NCBI GenBank assembly: GCA_015478575.1 | Contig: JADMIN010000026.1 | Coordinates: 1 to 12,218 of the forward strand | Direction of reading: 5' to 3' | DNA length: 12,218 nt | Source: Ktedonobacterales bacterium | Lineage (GTDB): Bacteria; Chloroflexota; Ktedonobacteria; Ktedonobacterales; JADMIN01 | In this document: positions 6,206-12,218 of the stretch, one piece after another | Position numbering within the stretch: position 1 is the stretch's first letter | Layout of the letters: each line of letters starts with the position of its first letter | The notes under the pieces: generated by a model | Database searches by the model: none | The model's input: only the letters and a program-made list of their open reading frames with translations | What the model was told of the DNA's origin: nothing | Translations under genes and position numbers: made by a program

Positions 6206-8221
6206 ATGGCAAAGCGGCGGTCGCTGACCCCAGATGACTACTGGCGCATGCACTTCATCACCGACCTGCGGCTCTCCCCACACGGCACCTACCTGGCCTA
6301 TGTCGTCGAGAGCAGCGAGCGCGAGGTGAACGAGCGCCGCTCGGCGATCTGGCTGATGGATACCGCCAGCGGCGTCGCCATCCAGTTCACCTCCGGCCGC
6401 GCGCGCGATTTCTCGCCGCGCTGGTCGCCCGATGGCGCCCGGCTCGCCTTCCTCAGCACACGCGAAGGCCAAGAGCCGCAGGTCTGGGTGATGGCGGTGG
6501 ATGGTGGCGAGGCCCGGCAACTCACCCACATGCGCCGTGGGGCGAGCGACCCTTTCTGGTCCTCGGATGGCACCTGGCTCGGCTTCACCAGCGAGGTCCG
6601 CCCCGGCGAGGCGCCCACCGAGGCACCGCCGAAGGATGCCGCCGCCCGCGCGCGCCAGGAGCGCGAGGAGGCCGAGCGCCCGCGCATCTTTACCCGCCTC
6701 GTCTATCGCTGGGATGGCAAAGGCTACTTCGAGGGCCGCACGCACCTCTTCCGCGCCGCGCTGGCCGACGGCGCCGTCGAGCCGCTGACCGATGGCGACT
6801 ATGACGATGGCGAGGGCACGTGTTCGCCGGATGGGCGCTGGCTGGCCTTCATCAGCGACCGCGGCGCGCGGCGCGATGCGAACATGGCCACCGATCTCTG
6901 GCTGCTGGATCTCACGACCCGCGCGACGCGCCGACTCACCAGCGAGCAGTGCGTCGTCATGGGACCAGCCTGGTCCCCCGATGGCAGCCGCCTCGCCTTT
7001 TTGGCCACGCGCGAGGTCGGTGAGCACTCCGCCTACCACACCACGCTGATGCTGGCCGATCCCGCGAGCGGTGCGCTCACGGATCTGCTGGCCGGCTGGG
7101 ACCGCGGCGCCGAGGTGCGGATTGGCGGCGACATCCCCCAGCCGCCGCTCTCCGCGCCGGTCTGGTCCGCGGATGGCACCCGCCTCCGTTGCCTGGCGCA
7201 GCGCGGCGGTGGCGTGGAGGTGCTGCGCGTGCCCGTCAATGGCGGCCCCGCGCGTGTCGCCGTCGCCGTCGCGGCGGAGCGCGCCACCATCCAGCGCATC
7301 GCGCTCGCCCCCGATGGCGCGCGTCTCTTCGCCCTGCGCAACGACACCACGCGCACGTGGGATATCTGGGACTACCCTTCAGCGAAGAAGCATGCCCCCA
7401 GGCGCCTCACCGAGATGAACCGCGCGCTGCTAGAGAAGGCGCACGTGACCGCGCCGGAACGCTTCACCTGTGCCTCATGCGATGGCACAGAGATCGAAGC
7501 ATGGCTCTATCGCCCCGTCAGCCGTCACGAGCGGGCGCCACTGGTCCTGAGCGTGCATGGCGGGCCACATAGCGCGTATGGCTTCTCGTTCTCGCTGCTC
7601 ACGCAGATGCTCGTTGGGCGCGGCTACGCCGTCTTACAGGCCAATCCGCGCGGCAGCGCTGGCTACGGCGAGGCCTTCCTCCAAGCGTGCGACCACGACT
7701 GGGGCGGCGGCGATTACCTCGACCTGATGGCCGCGCTGGAGGCCGCGCTGGCCCGTGGTGGGCTGGATGCCGAACGCCTGGCGGTGATGGGCGTGAGCTA
7801 TGGCGGCTATATGACCAACTGGATCGTGACCCAGACCGATCGCTTCCGCGCCGCCGTCAGCATCTATGGCATCGCCAATCTCTGGAGCATGTTCGGCACC
7901 GCCGATATGGATCCCGTCTGGGCGGGGGGCGATTACGGCTGGCCGTGGGAGCGTGAAGCCTTCTATCGCGAGCGCTCGCCGCTCACCCACGCCGCCCGCG
8001 TCACCACCCCACTGCGCATCATCGGCGCCGAGCAAGACTTCCGCTGCCCCATCTCGCAGAGTGAGGAATGGTTCACCTGGCTCAAGCTGCGCGGCCACGC
8101 GGCGGTGGACCTCGTGCGACTGCCACGCGCCAGCCATATGACCTATGCCAGTCCCGGCCAGCGGGTGCGCCGTATGCAACTTGTGCTCGAATGGATCGCG
8201 CGCTACTGCCCGGCGGAGTAG
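6206..8221 (+). CDS. S9C-type prolyl oligopeptidase / acylaminoacyl-peptidase
   Basis: A 671-residue serine peptidase of the S9 family, which trims peptides (often N-acylated or short ones) in the cytoplasm. The N-terminal two thirds form a beta-propeller built of PD40/TolB-like repeats, seen as repeated W/C-SPDG-LAF units (SPRWSPDGARLAFLS, CSPDGRWLAFISD, AWSPDGSRLAFLA). The C-terminal alpha/beta-hydrolase has an oxyanion HGGPHSAYG stretch, the nucleophile elbow GVSYGGY with Ser531, Asp611 (GAEQDF) and His644 (ASHMT), a complete triad. There is no signal peptide. The ATG at 6206 follows AAGGAGGAGCGA with ideal spacing; reading upstream to 6122 would cross the promoter. Substrate type (acylaminoacyl versus dipeptidyl/oligopeptide) is not resolvable, though GxSYGGY and the overall layout favour S9C. 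Confidence 0.93.
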   Translation: MAKRRSLTPDDYWRMHFITDLRLSPHGTYLAYVVESSEREVNERRSAIWLMDTASGVAIQFTSGRARDFSPRWSPDGARLAFLSTREGQEPQVWVMAVDGGEARQLTHMRRGASDPFWSSDGTWLGFTSEVRPGEAPTEAPPKDAAARARQEREEAERPRIFTRLVYRWDGKGYFEGRTHLFRAALADGAVEPLTDGDYDDGEGTCSPDGRWLAFISDRGARRDANMATDLWLLDLTTRATRRLTSEQCVVMGPAWSPDGSRLAFLATREVGEHSAYHTTLMLADPASGALTDLLAGWDRGAEVRIGGDIPQPPLSAPVWSADGTRLRCLAQRGGGVEVLRVPVNGGPARVAVAVAAERATIQRIALAPDGARLFALRNDTTRTWDIWDYPSAKKHAPRRLTEMNRALLEKAHVTAPERFTCASCDGTEIEAWLYRPVSRHERAPLVLSVHGGPHSAYGFSFSLLTQMLVGRGYAVLQANPRGSAGYGEAFLQACDHDWGGGDYLDLMAALEAALARGGLDAERLAVMGVSYGGYMTNWIVTQTDRFRAAVSIYGIANLWSMFGTADMDPVWAGGDYGWPWEREAFYRERSPLTHAARVTTPLRIIGAEQDFRCPISQSEEWFTWLKLRGHAAVDLVRLPRASHMTYASPGQRVRRMQLVLEWIARYCPAE

Positions 8222-8261
8222 CGCGCTGGTGAGAGGCACGGCGGCCAGGCAGGCAGGCCTA

Positions 8262-8276
8262 CCGGGGGTGCCCCGG
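8262..8276. terminator. Hairpin downstream of the S9 peptidase gene
   Basis: CCGGGG (8262-8267), a 3-nt loop and CCCCGG (8271-8276) form a perfect 6-bp GC stem 40 bp after the stop codon. The position suits termination, but no T-run follows. Confidence 0.35.
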
Positions 8277-8311
8277 CTCATCCTACTAATCCCGGCGTGA
8301 AGGTCTGAATC

Positions 8312-8583
8312 GTGCGGGTGTTGACGGCCATGAGCACAGCATCAAAGAAGCCAATCGATGCGGGCAAGTGGAGAAACGCCGAGGTGATCTGGCGCACCTT
8401 TGGGATGCACTATGACCCGGATCATGTCAGCCGCCTGCTGCGCCAAGCGGGCTGGAGCATGCGGCGACCGATCCGGCAGGCCACCCAACGGGATGAGAAG
8501 GCCATCCAGCGCTGGTACGAGGAGCGCTGGCCCGCCCTCGAAAGAAGCGACCGAGGATGGTCGTCTGGGTATCGCCACACTGC
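8312..8583 (+). pseudogene. IS630-family transposase remnant
   Basis: The translated stretch AEVIWRTFGMHYDPDHVSRL and RQAGWSMRRPIRQATQRDEK, ending EERWPAL, is the second helix-turn-helix and linker typical of IS630/Tc1-like transposases (usual form: 'xVxYHPxHVSRLLRxxGWSPQKPxRRAxQRDE'). The homology should run on into GRxVVWVDE, the first catalytic Asp, but does so only by passing through all three forward frames within about 30 nt (KEATEDG at 8541, then MVVWV at 8557), and it ends at a stop at 8583 without the DDE residues. The N-terminal helix-turn-helix is also missing. It is therefore a truncated, frameshifted, inactive fragment. Only about 8384-8570 is recognisable; no terminal inverted repeats were identified. 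Confidence 0.75.
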
Positions 8584-8585
8584 GG

Positions 8586-9122
8586 TTACGAGCTGTAGAC
8601 GATGGGGTCGGGATTTCCGTACGCGCGTGCTCGCCACCGCCCTGCCAGCCACGCGAGGAGCGCCCCGACGCAGCCACCGACAAGCCCGGTGATCCACCCG
8701 ACATAGATGAGGCTGTAGAAGGGGAAGAAGATCGCCCCGTACATCACCACGAAAGGGATGGGGAACTGGCGCTGCCACTCGAGCCCGATGAAGACCGTGG
8801 GATCCGCGGTCAGCGCATTGATGAGGAGCGCGAAGAACCACATGAGGGGATGGGCGAGCGCGCTGCAGAGTACCCCGAACAGGGCGCCACCCCCAACGGA
8901 GAGCGGGCGCGAGGCATCGGCGAGGACTCGCCGATCGAGCAGCCCGACCAAGACACACGCACCGACTACCCCGAGGTAGAGATCGCGTAGATCGGACCCC
9001 GAGGCTTTGAATCCAATCGCACTGAGAAACGCCAGGGACAGGTAGGCCGCGGCAAGTCCTGCCACGACGGATGCCACCTCAACGCCGACCAGAGAGCCAA
9101 CGGGAACAGGAATCCGTCGCAT
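8586..9122 (-). CDS. Multi-pass membrane protein, function unknown
   Basis: A 178-residue hydrophobic protein with four to five probable membrane helices: about residues 9-28, 41-57 (LYLGVVGACVLVGLLD), 70-96 (GGGALFGVLCSALAH...FALLI), 112-137 (FVVMYGAIFFPFYSLIYVG) and a Gly/Ala-rich helix (VGGCVGALLAWLAG), then an Arg-rich tail. No family is recognised. The start is uncertain. The ATG at 9122 sits right before the first helix but has a poor ribosome site. An ATG at 9212 adds 30 non-hydrophobic residues and has AGAGG only 2 nt upstream. The 3' end lies 2 bp from the stop of the convergent IS630 remnant, so the gene borders a rearrangement point and its C-terminus may not be original. Confidence 0.65.
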   Translation of the reverse strand: MRRIPVPVGSLVGVEVASVVAGLAAAYLSLAFLSAIGFKASGSDLRDLYLGVVGACVLVGLLDRRVLADASRPLSVGGGALFGVLCSALAHPLMWFFALLINALTADPTVFIGLEWQRQFPIPFVVMYGAIFFPFYSLIYVGWITGLVGGCVGALLAWLAGRWRARAYGNPDPIVYSS

Positions 9123-9523
9123 GCCTGCGTGACGCACACTCGGTGCTGTCACAACCGTGCTCCGTCCGCCGAAAGCGCCGGTGGAAGCGGCCAGCCGCCC
9201 ACCCCATCGCATGTCCTCTCGCCCTATGTGATCCTACCGCGACGCCACGTGTTGGGCAAGTGCCCGACTTCGGGCCAAGGGCACTCGCGCCCCCCTATAT
9301 CATTGCCAGCTCGCCCGCCAGCGATATGTGTACAGCCGCCCCTATGTTTGTGCGGTGAGGTCAGACGAGCCGATTGGTGCGCAACGCCGGTGCTATCCAA
9401 ACATAGCCTGGGCCGCGGATGCTCTGCCCACTGCGGCTGCTCGGTTTAGACGATGACATCGAGATCAGTAAGCCGCTACGTCCGCGCACCCCATGAGGGC
9501 CGGGGGCCTGCCCATCCTCTACG
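9123..9523. other. Non-coding interval, one inverted repeat
   Basis: About 400 bp between the membrane-protein gene and the stop of the helical hypothetical gene, both minus strand. The reading frames that cross it have no coherent protein character. It holds a perfect 9-bp inverted repeat, CTATGTTTG (9342-9350) and CAAACATAG (9398-9406), 47 nt apart, and short GGGCA/TGCCC stems near 9255-9266. It presumably contains the promoter of the membrane-protein gene, but no convincing -35/-10 pair was found. No tRNA or known RNA was recognised. Confidence 0.5.
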
Positions 9524-10048
9524 TTAGCTGGGCGGCGTGGCGATGGTCTCGTAGGCCTCACCCAGCCGGTCGGCGACGATGCCGAAGGCATCTATCGCGG
9601 CCATCGGCATATTCAGCCGCTCGGCCCCTTCACGCAGCATCTGCGCATACTGCCGCATGGGCGGCAGCGCCATCGCCGCCATGCGCAGCAGCTCGGTCGC
9701 CTGGTCACGATTGGCGCGCACCCATTCGGGATCGGACGCGCGCGGCGGCGATGCGGGCAGCACATCCCCGGCGTCGCCGAGCGAGCGGGGGCGCCCAAAG
9801 AACTGCGCCAGCACATCATCCAACTCACCACGCGCCACGGCGAGCAAGCTAATCACCTCCGCGAGGACGCCCGCCTCACGCATCACGCGGCCCAGCATCC
9901 ACCATTCTTGGGCCGAGAGGGTGTGCTCGACATCCAGAATACGCTGGAGCAGCGTGCTAGCGCGCCCGGCCAGTGCCTCCGCCGCGCCGGCGCTCTGTGT
10001 GCGCGCCTGCGCGTGCCCCTGGCCCATCGGTGGACGGGATGGCTGCAT
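9524..10048 (-). CDS. Helical soluble protein, function unknown
   Basis: A 174-residue protein predicted mostly alpha-helical and soluble, without signal peptide or membrane helix. The N-terminal ~20 residues are Gln/Pro/Ala-rich and probably disordered. Two helical blocks follow: about 22-90 (ALAGRASTLLQRILDVEHTL, EWWMLGRVMREAG, ELDDVLAQFFGRP) and 108-168 (WVRANRDQATELLRMAAMAL, MRQYAQMLREGAERLN, AFGIVADRLGEAYETI), joined by a Pro/Asp-rich linker. No family is recognised. The ATG at 10048 has AGGAGCGA (10061..10054) upstream with AGGAG 9 nt away, and a near-consensus promoter lies just above, so expression is well supported although the function is not. Confidence 0.78.
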   Translation of the reverse strand: MQPSRPPMGQGHAQARTQSAGAAEALAGRASTLLQRILDVEHTLSAQEWWMLGRVMREAGVLAEVISLLAVARGELDDVLAQFFGRPRSLGDAGDVLPASPPRASDPEWVRANRDQATELLRMAAMALPPMRQYAQMLREGAERLNMPMAAIDAFGIVADRLGEAYETIATPPS

Positions 10049-10105
10049 CGCGTTCGCTCCTCTCCCTGCCGTGCGTCATACCGGGCGTGCTCTTTCCCCG
10101 TTCCC

Positions 10106-10134
10106 ACTGTAGCGGGCGCGGGGCGCTCTGTCAA
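10106..10134 (-). promoter_or_regulatory. Sigma-70-type promoter of the helical hypothetical gene
   Basis: Minus strand: perfect -35 TTGACA (10134..10129), a 17-nt GC-rich spacer, -10 TACAGT (10111..10106). Predicted start near 10099, giving a leader of about 50 nt before the ATG at 10048. It separates this gene transcriptionally from rnpB upstream. Confidence 0.8.
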
Positions 10135-10234
10135 GCGTCACCCCTGGCCAGCGCATCCTAGCTAGCGCACCGAGGGGCTGATGCCCTGGCGTTCCCTCTA
10201 TCTCCTCGTCATGTCCTTATCGCCTATGGAGCAG

Positions 10235-10623
10235 CGTGTCGTGGGGGCCGAGGTGGCCGTAAGCCGAATTCTGTTCCCACGGCGCCTCACGGCACCGCGG
10301 ACGGCAATCATCTCTCTAGGACGACGGTTGCCCGCCGCCTCAAGCAGCCAACCCGGAGGTCAACAGGCGAGCCACCCGCGGGCGCCCAGGCAAGCCTGAC
10401 CGCCACTCCTCCTATCTGGCCTTGCTCCAGATGGGGTTTACCTCAGCCGACCGGTCACCCGGCCGCTGGTGAGCTCTTACCTCGCCATTTCACCCTTACC
10501 GGGCGAGCGCCATGCCCTCACCCGGCGGTATGTTTCTGTGGCACTATCCTTGGGGTCGCCCCCACTGGCCGTTAACCAGCATCCCGCTCGGTGGAGTTCG
10601 GACTTTCCTCGGCCACCGACACG
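10235..10623 (-). ncRNA. rnpB: RNase P RNA, bacterial class A
   Basis: The catalytic RNA of RNase P, which removes 5' leaders from tRNA precursors. On the minus strand the conserved 5' core GAGGAAAGTCC (P4 strand) is followed by the conserved ACAGAAA, AGGGTGAAA and AGAGCTCACC blocks, the L15 element GAGGTAAACCCC whose GGU pairs with the tRNA CCA end, and the 3' core ACAGAATTCGGCTTA (P4 partner). Ends are set from helix P1: CGTGTCG at 10623..10617 pairs with CGACACG at 10241..10235, continuing into CCGAGG/CCTCGG. The length of about 389 nt is normal for class A. Ends may be a few nt wider. Open reading frames across it are spurious. Confidence 0.95.
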
Positions 10624-10676
10624 ATGCGATGGCCGCGATTGCCTGTCCACCTCGATCCCCACTACCCGCCGCGCAC

Positions 10677-10685
10677 AGTATACCA
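10677..10685 (-). promoter_or_regulatory. Candidate extended -10 promoter for rnpB
   Basis: Minus strand TGGTATACT (10685..10677) fits TGn-TATACT; no good -35 is seen. Predicted start near 10670 would leave a 5' leader of about 47 nt on the RNase P RNA. Confidence 0.4.
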
Positions 10686-10725
10686 TACATCCGACAGGAT
10701 ACCGCTCGTTCACTGAGTCGCGCTA

Positions 10726-10734
10726 TGCTATAAT
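10726..10734 (+). promoter_or_regulatory. Extended -10 promoter for isocitrate dehydrogenase
   Basis: TGCTATAAT is a consensus extended -10 (TGn-TATAAT). The hexamer 17 bp upstream (TCGTTC) is a poor -35. Predicted start about 10741, with a leader of roughly 92 nt to the ATG at 10833. It is divergent from the rnpB promoter, with about 40 bp between the two -10 elements. Confidence 0.6.
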
Positions 10735-10832
10735 CCGAGATGCCCTGGGGATGCAGCACTCGCGCCTGTCCCCGAAGCAGCTGTTTTGCGACCAGACCCT
10801 ACAGGTGAATAGGCATCCACCACGGAGGAACT

Positions 10833-11921
10833 ATGCCGTACGACATTACCCTCATTCCCGGCGACGGCACCGGCCCAGAGATCACCGAGGCGACCAGGCG
10901 CGTGCTCGAAGCCACCGGCGTCGAATTCCACTGGTATCTCCACCAGGCCGGCCTCTCGGTCCTCGATCAATACCAGACCGTGCTGCCCGAGGCCGTCATT
11001 CAATCCATCCGCGAGACCAAGGTCGGGCTGAAAGGCCCCATCACCACCCCCGTAGGCAAAGGCTTCCGCAGCGCCAACGTCGCCCTGCGCAAGAGCCTCG
11101 ACCTCTACGCCAACCTGCGCCCCGCCAAGACCTTCGCTGGCCTGCGCTCGCGCTACGAGCACGTGGATCTCATCATCGTGCGCGAGAATACCGAGGATCT
11201 CTACGCGGGTATCGAGTTCCAGCGCGGCTCGCCAGAAATGGATGAGTTGGTAGACTTCATTGGCCGCACCAACGGGCAGAAGCTCTCCAAGGACGCCGCC
11301 ATCAGCATCAAATACATCTCCGTGGCCGCCAGTCGGCGCATCGTGAAGTTCGCCTTTGACTACGCGCGCGCCAACCACCGCCGCAAGGTCACCGCCGTCC
11401 ACAAGGCAAACATCATGAAGTTCTCCGATGGCCTCTTCTTGCATGTCGCGCAGGAGGTCGCCAAGGAGTATTCCGACATCCAGTTCGAGGACCGCATTGT
11501 AGACAACATGTGCATGCAACTCGTGCAGAAGCCAGAGCAGTATGATGTGGTCGTGCTGCCCAACCTCTACGGCGACATCCTCTCGGATCTCTCCGCTGGC
11601 CTGATCGGGGGGCTAGGGGTCGCGCCAGGCGCCAATATCGGCGATAAATATGCCGTCTTCGAGCCGGTGCATGGCAGCGCCCCGAAGTACGCCGGGCTGA
11701 ACAAGGTCAATCCCATGGCCATGATGTTCTCTGGCGTGCTGATGCTGCGACACTTGGGCGAGCGCGAGGCCGCCAACCGGCTGGAGGGCGCGCTCGCCGC
11801 GGTCATCGCCGAAGGCAAGTACGTCACCTACGACCTCAAGCCCCGCCCAGACGATCCCAGCGCCGTCGGCACCTCCCAGGTGGCCGACGCCATCATCGCC
11901 AGGATGGGAACGATGAAATAA
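10833..11921 (+). CDS. icd: Isocitrate dehydrogenase, short dimeric type
   Basis: A 362-residue beta-decarboxylating dehydrogenase converting isocitrate to 2-oxoglutarate in the TCA cycle. Isocitrate contacts: Ser80, Asn82 and Arg86 (FRSANVALR), Arg96, Arg117 and Tyr124 (VRENTEDLYAG). Metal-binding Asp residues lie in DNMCMQLV and LYGDILSDL. At the coenzyme site, HGSAPKYAG places Lys285 and Tyr286, plus Val292 and Tyr333, where E. coli NADP-IDH has Lys344, Tyr345, Val351 and Tyr391; NAD enzymes usually carry Asp-Ile there. The equivalent of Arg395 is Pro337 with Arg338 next to it. The length resembles NAD-type enzymes, yet the residues argue for NADP. Isopropylmalate dehydrogenase is unlikely because of the Ser-x-Asn active-site loop. 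ATG with GGAGG 4 nt upstream. Confidence 0.9.
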   Translation: MPYDITLIPGDGTGPEITEATRRVLEATGVEFHWYLHQAGLSVLDQYQTVLPEAVIQSIRETKVGLKGPITTPVGKGFRSANVALRKSLDLYANLRPAKTFAGLRSRYEHVDLIIVRENTEDLYAGIEFQRGSPEMDELVDFIGRTNGQKLSKDAAISIKYISVAASRRIVKFAFDYARANHRRKVTAVHKANIMKFSDGLFLHVAQEVAKEYSDIQFEDRIVDNMCMQLVQKPEQYDVVVLPNLYGDILSDLSAGLIGGLGVAPGANIGDKYAVFEPVHGSAPKYAGLNKVNPMAMMFSGVLMLRHLGEREAANRLEGALAAVIAEGKYVTYDLKPRPDDPSAVGTSQVADAIIARMGTMK

Positions 11922-12218
11922 AGGCGCGGAGAGCACCCGCACACGCCAGATGGCAGAGTCGAAAGCGCACCAATTGGCCGCGCGACCGGTGTGAGAGCGT
12001 GCGCACGGCTGAATTCGGAGCACCTGCCACTTGGCAGAGCAGTGACGGCAGCGTCATGCTACAACTCAGACCGTCTCGCATGATTTCCCGAGCCGACACA
12101 CGGCATCAATGGTTTAACCATCGCAGCCCGCGACTTCCTTTTGGTCAGTGTCGCCGACACCAGTTATTGCGCTGAATCAGAAGACGAGCTTGGACGACTC
12201 CCGCATCTGACCCAGCGA
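11922..12218. other. Non-coding tail rich in short palindromes
   Basis: About 300 bp after icd with no convincing gene. It contains the palindromes CGTGCGCACG (11998-12007), CTGCCA-CT-TGGCAG (12025-12037), ATGGTT-T-AACCAT (12109-12121) and GTGTCG-C-CGACAC (12148-12160), plus an imperfect direct repeat GCCAnnTGGCAGAG at 11945-11958 and 12026-12039. No hairpin here is followed by a T-run, so the icd terminator is not identified. The base composition looks less GC-rich than the genes. Confidence 0.45.

Noticed and set aside
6125..7039. A 304-aa minus-strand reading frame opposite the S9 peptidase.
   Set aside because: High-GC antisense frame; Gly/Ala/Arg/His-rich with no recognisable motif, while the plus strand carries a complete catalytic triad and propeller repeats.
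9361..9591. A 76-aa minus-strand reading frame in the interval before the helical hypothetical gene.
   Set aside because: Overlaps the end of the better supported gene out of frame, lacks a ribosome site and has Ser/Arg/Pro-rich composition.
10469..11245. A long plus-strand reading frame (258 aa) overlapping the icd start.
   Set aside because: It crosses rnpB, both promoters and runs out of frame through icd; its protein is Arg/His/Pro-rich shadow sequence.
12177..12218. A 13-codon open minus-strand stretch ending in TGA at the right edge (MRESSKLVF), possibly the C-terminus of an off-window gene such as a transposase.
   Set aside because: Too short to carry evidence; any frame can stay open for 42 nt and no family is recognised.
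1..12218. CRISPR arrays, tRNAs, riboswitches, prophage or toxin-antitoxin modules.
   Set aside because: Searched by eye on both strands; no regularly spaced repeats, no tRNA T-loop/anticodon patterns and no known modules were seen.

Overview
High-GC bacterial DNA (roughly two thirds G+C by eye) with tightly packed genes and canonical sigma-70-type promoters. Gene content, the recurrent AGGAGCGA Shine-Dalgarno octamer, a class A RNase P RNA and an IS630-type remnant would fit a Chloroflexota genome (Ktedonobacteria/Thermomicrobia-like). That lineage is an impression from family resemblance; no marker in the window proves it.

Left part (1-5540): a ROK-family sugar kinase on the plus strand converges on a minus-strand cluster read from about 5500 down to 1058. 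The cluster encodes a phenylacetyl-CoA epoxidase-type multicomponent oxygenase: paaA, a PaaD N-terminal (DUF59/MIP18) protein, paaB, paaC and a separate zinc-ribbon protein equivalent to the PaaD C-terminus. A type II NADH dehydrogenase follows. The first four genes are coupled by overlaps or short gaps, and a near-consensus promoter (TTGACA-17-TAAGAT) precedes paaA. PaaD is split in two, PaaC keeps iron-ligand motifs that E. coli PaaC has lost, and no PaaE reductase is present in the window.

Middle (5640-9525): a small two-helix membrane protein (minus) diverges from an S9C acylaminoacyl-peptidase-type gene (plus). The control region between them carries an extended -10 and a perfect 7-bp inverted repeat. 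Next come a decayed IS630 transposase fragment, a minus-strand multi-pass membrane protein of unknown function, and about 400 bp of non-coding DNA.

Right part (9525-12218): a helical hypothetical protein (minus, TTGACA-17-TACAGT promoter), the RNase P RNA gene rnpB (minus, unmarked by any ORF), and a divergent isocitrate dehydrogenase gene (plus) whose coenzyme-site residues look NADP-type. The final ~300 bp are non-coding and rich in short palindromes.

The most unusual system is the epoxidase cluster. The rest is largely housekeeping: intermediary metabolism, respiration, RNA processing and peptide turnover.
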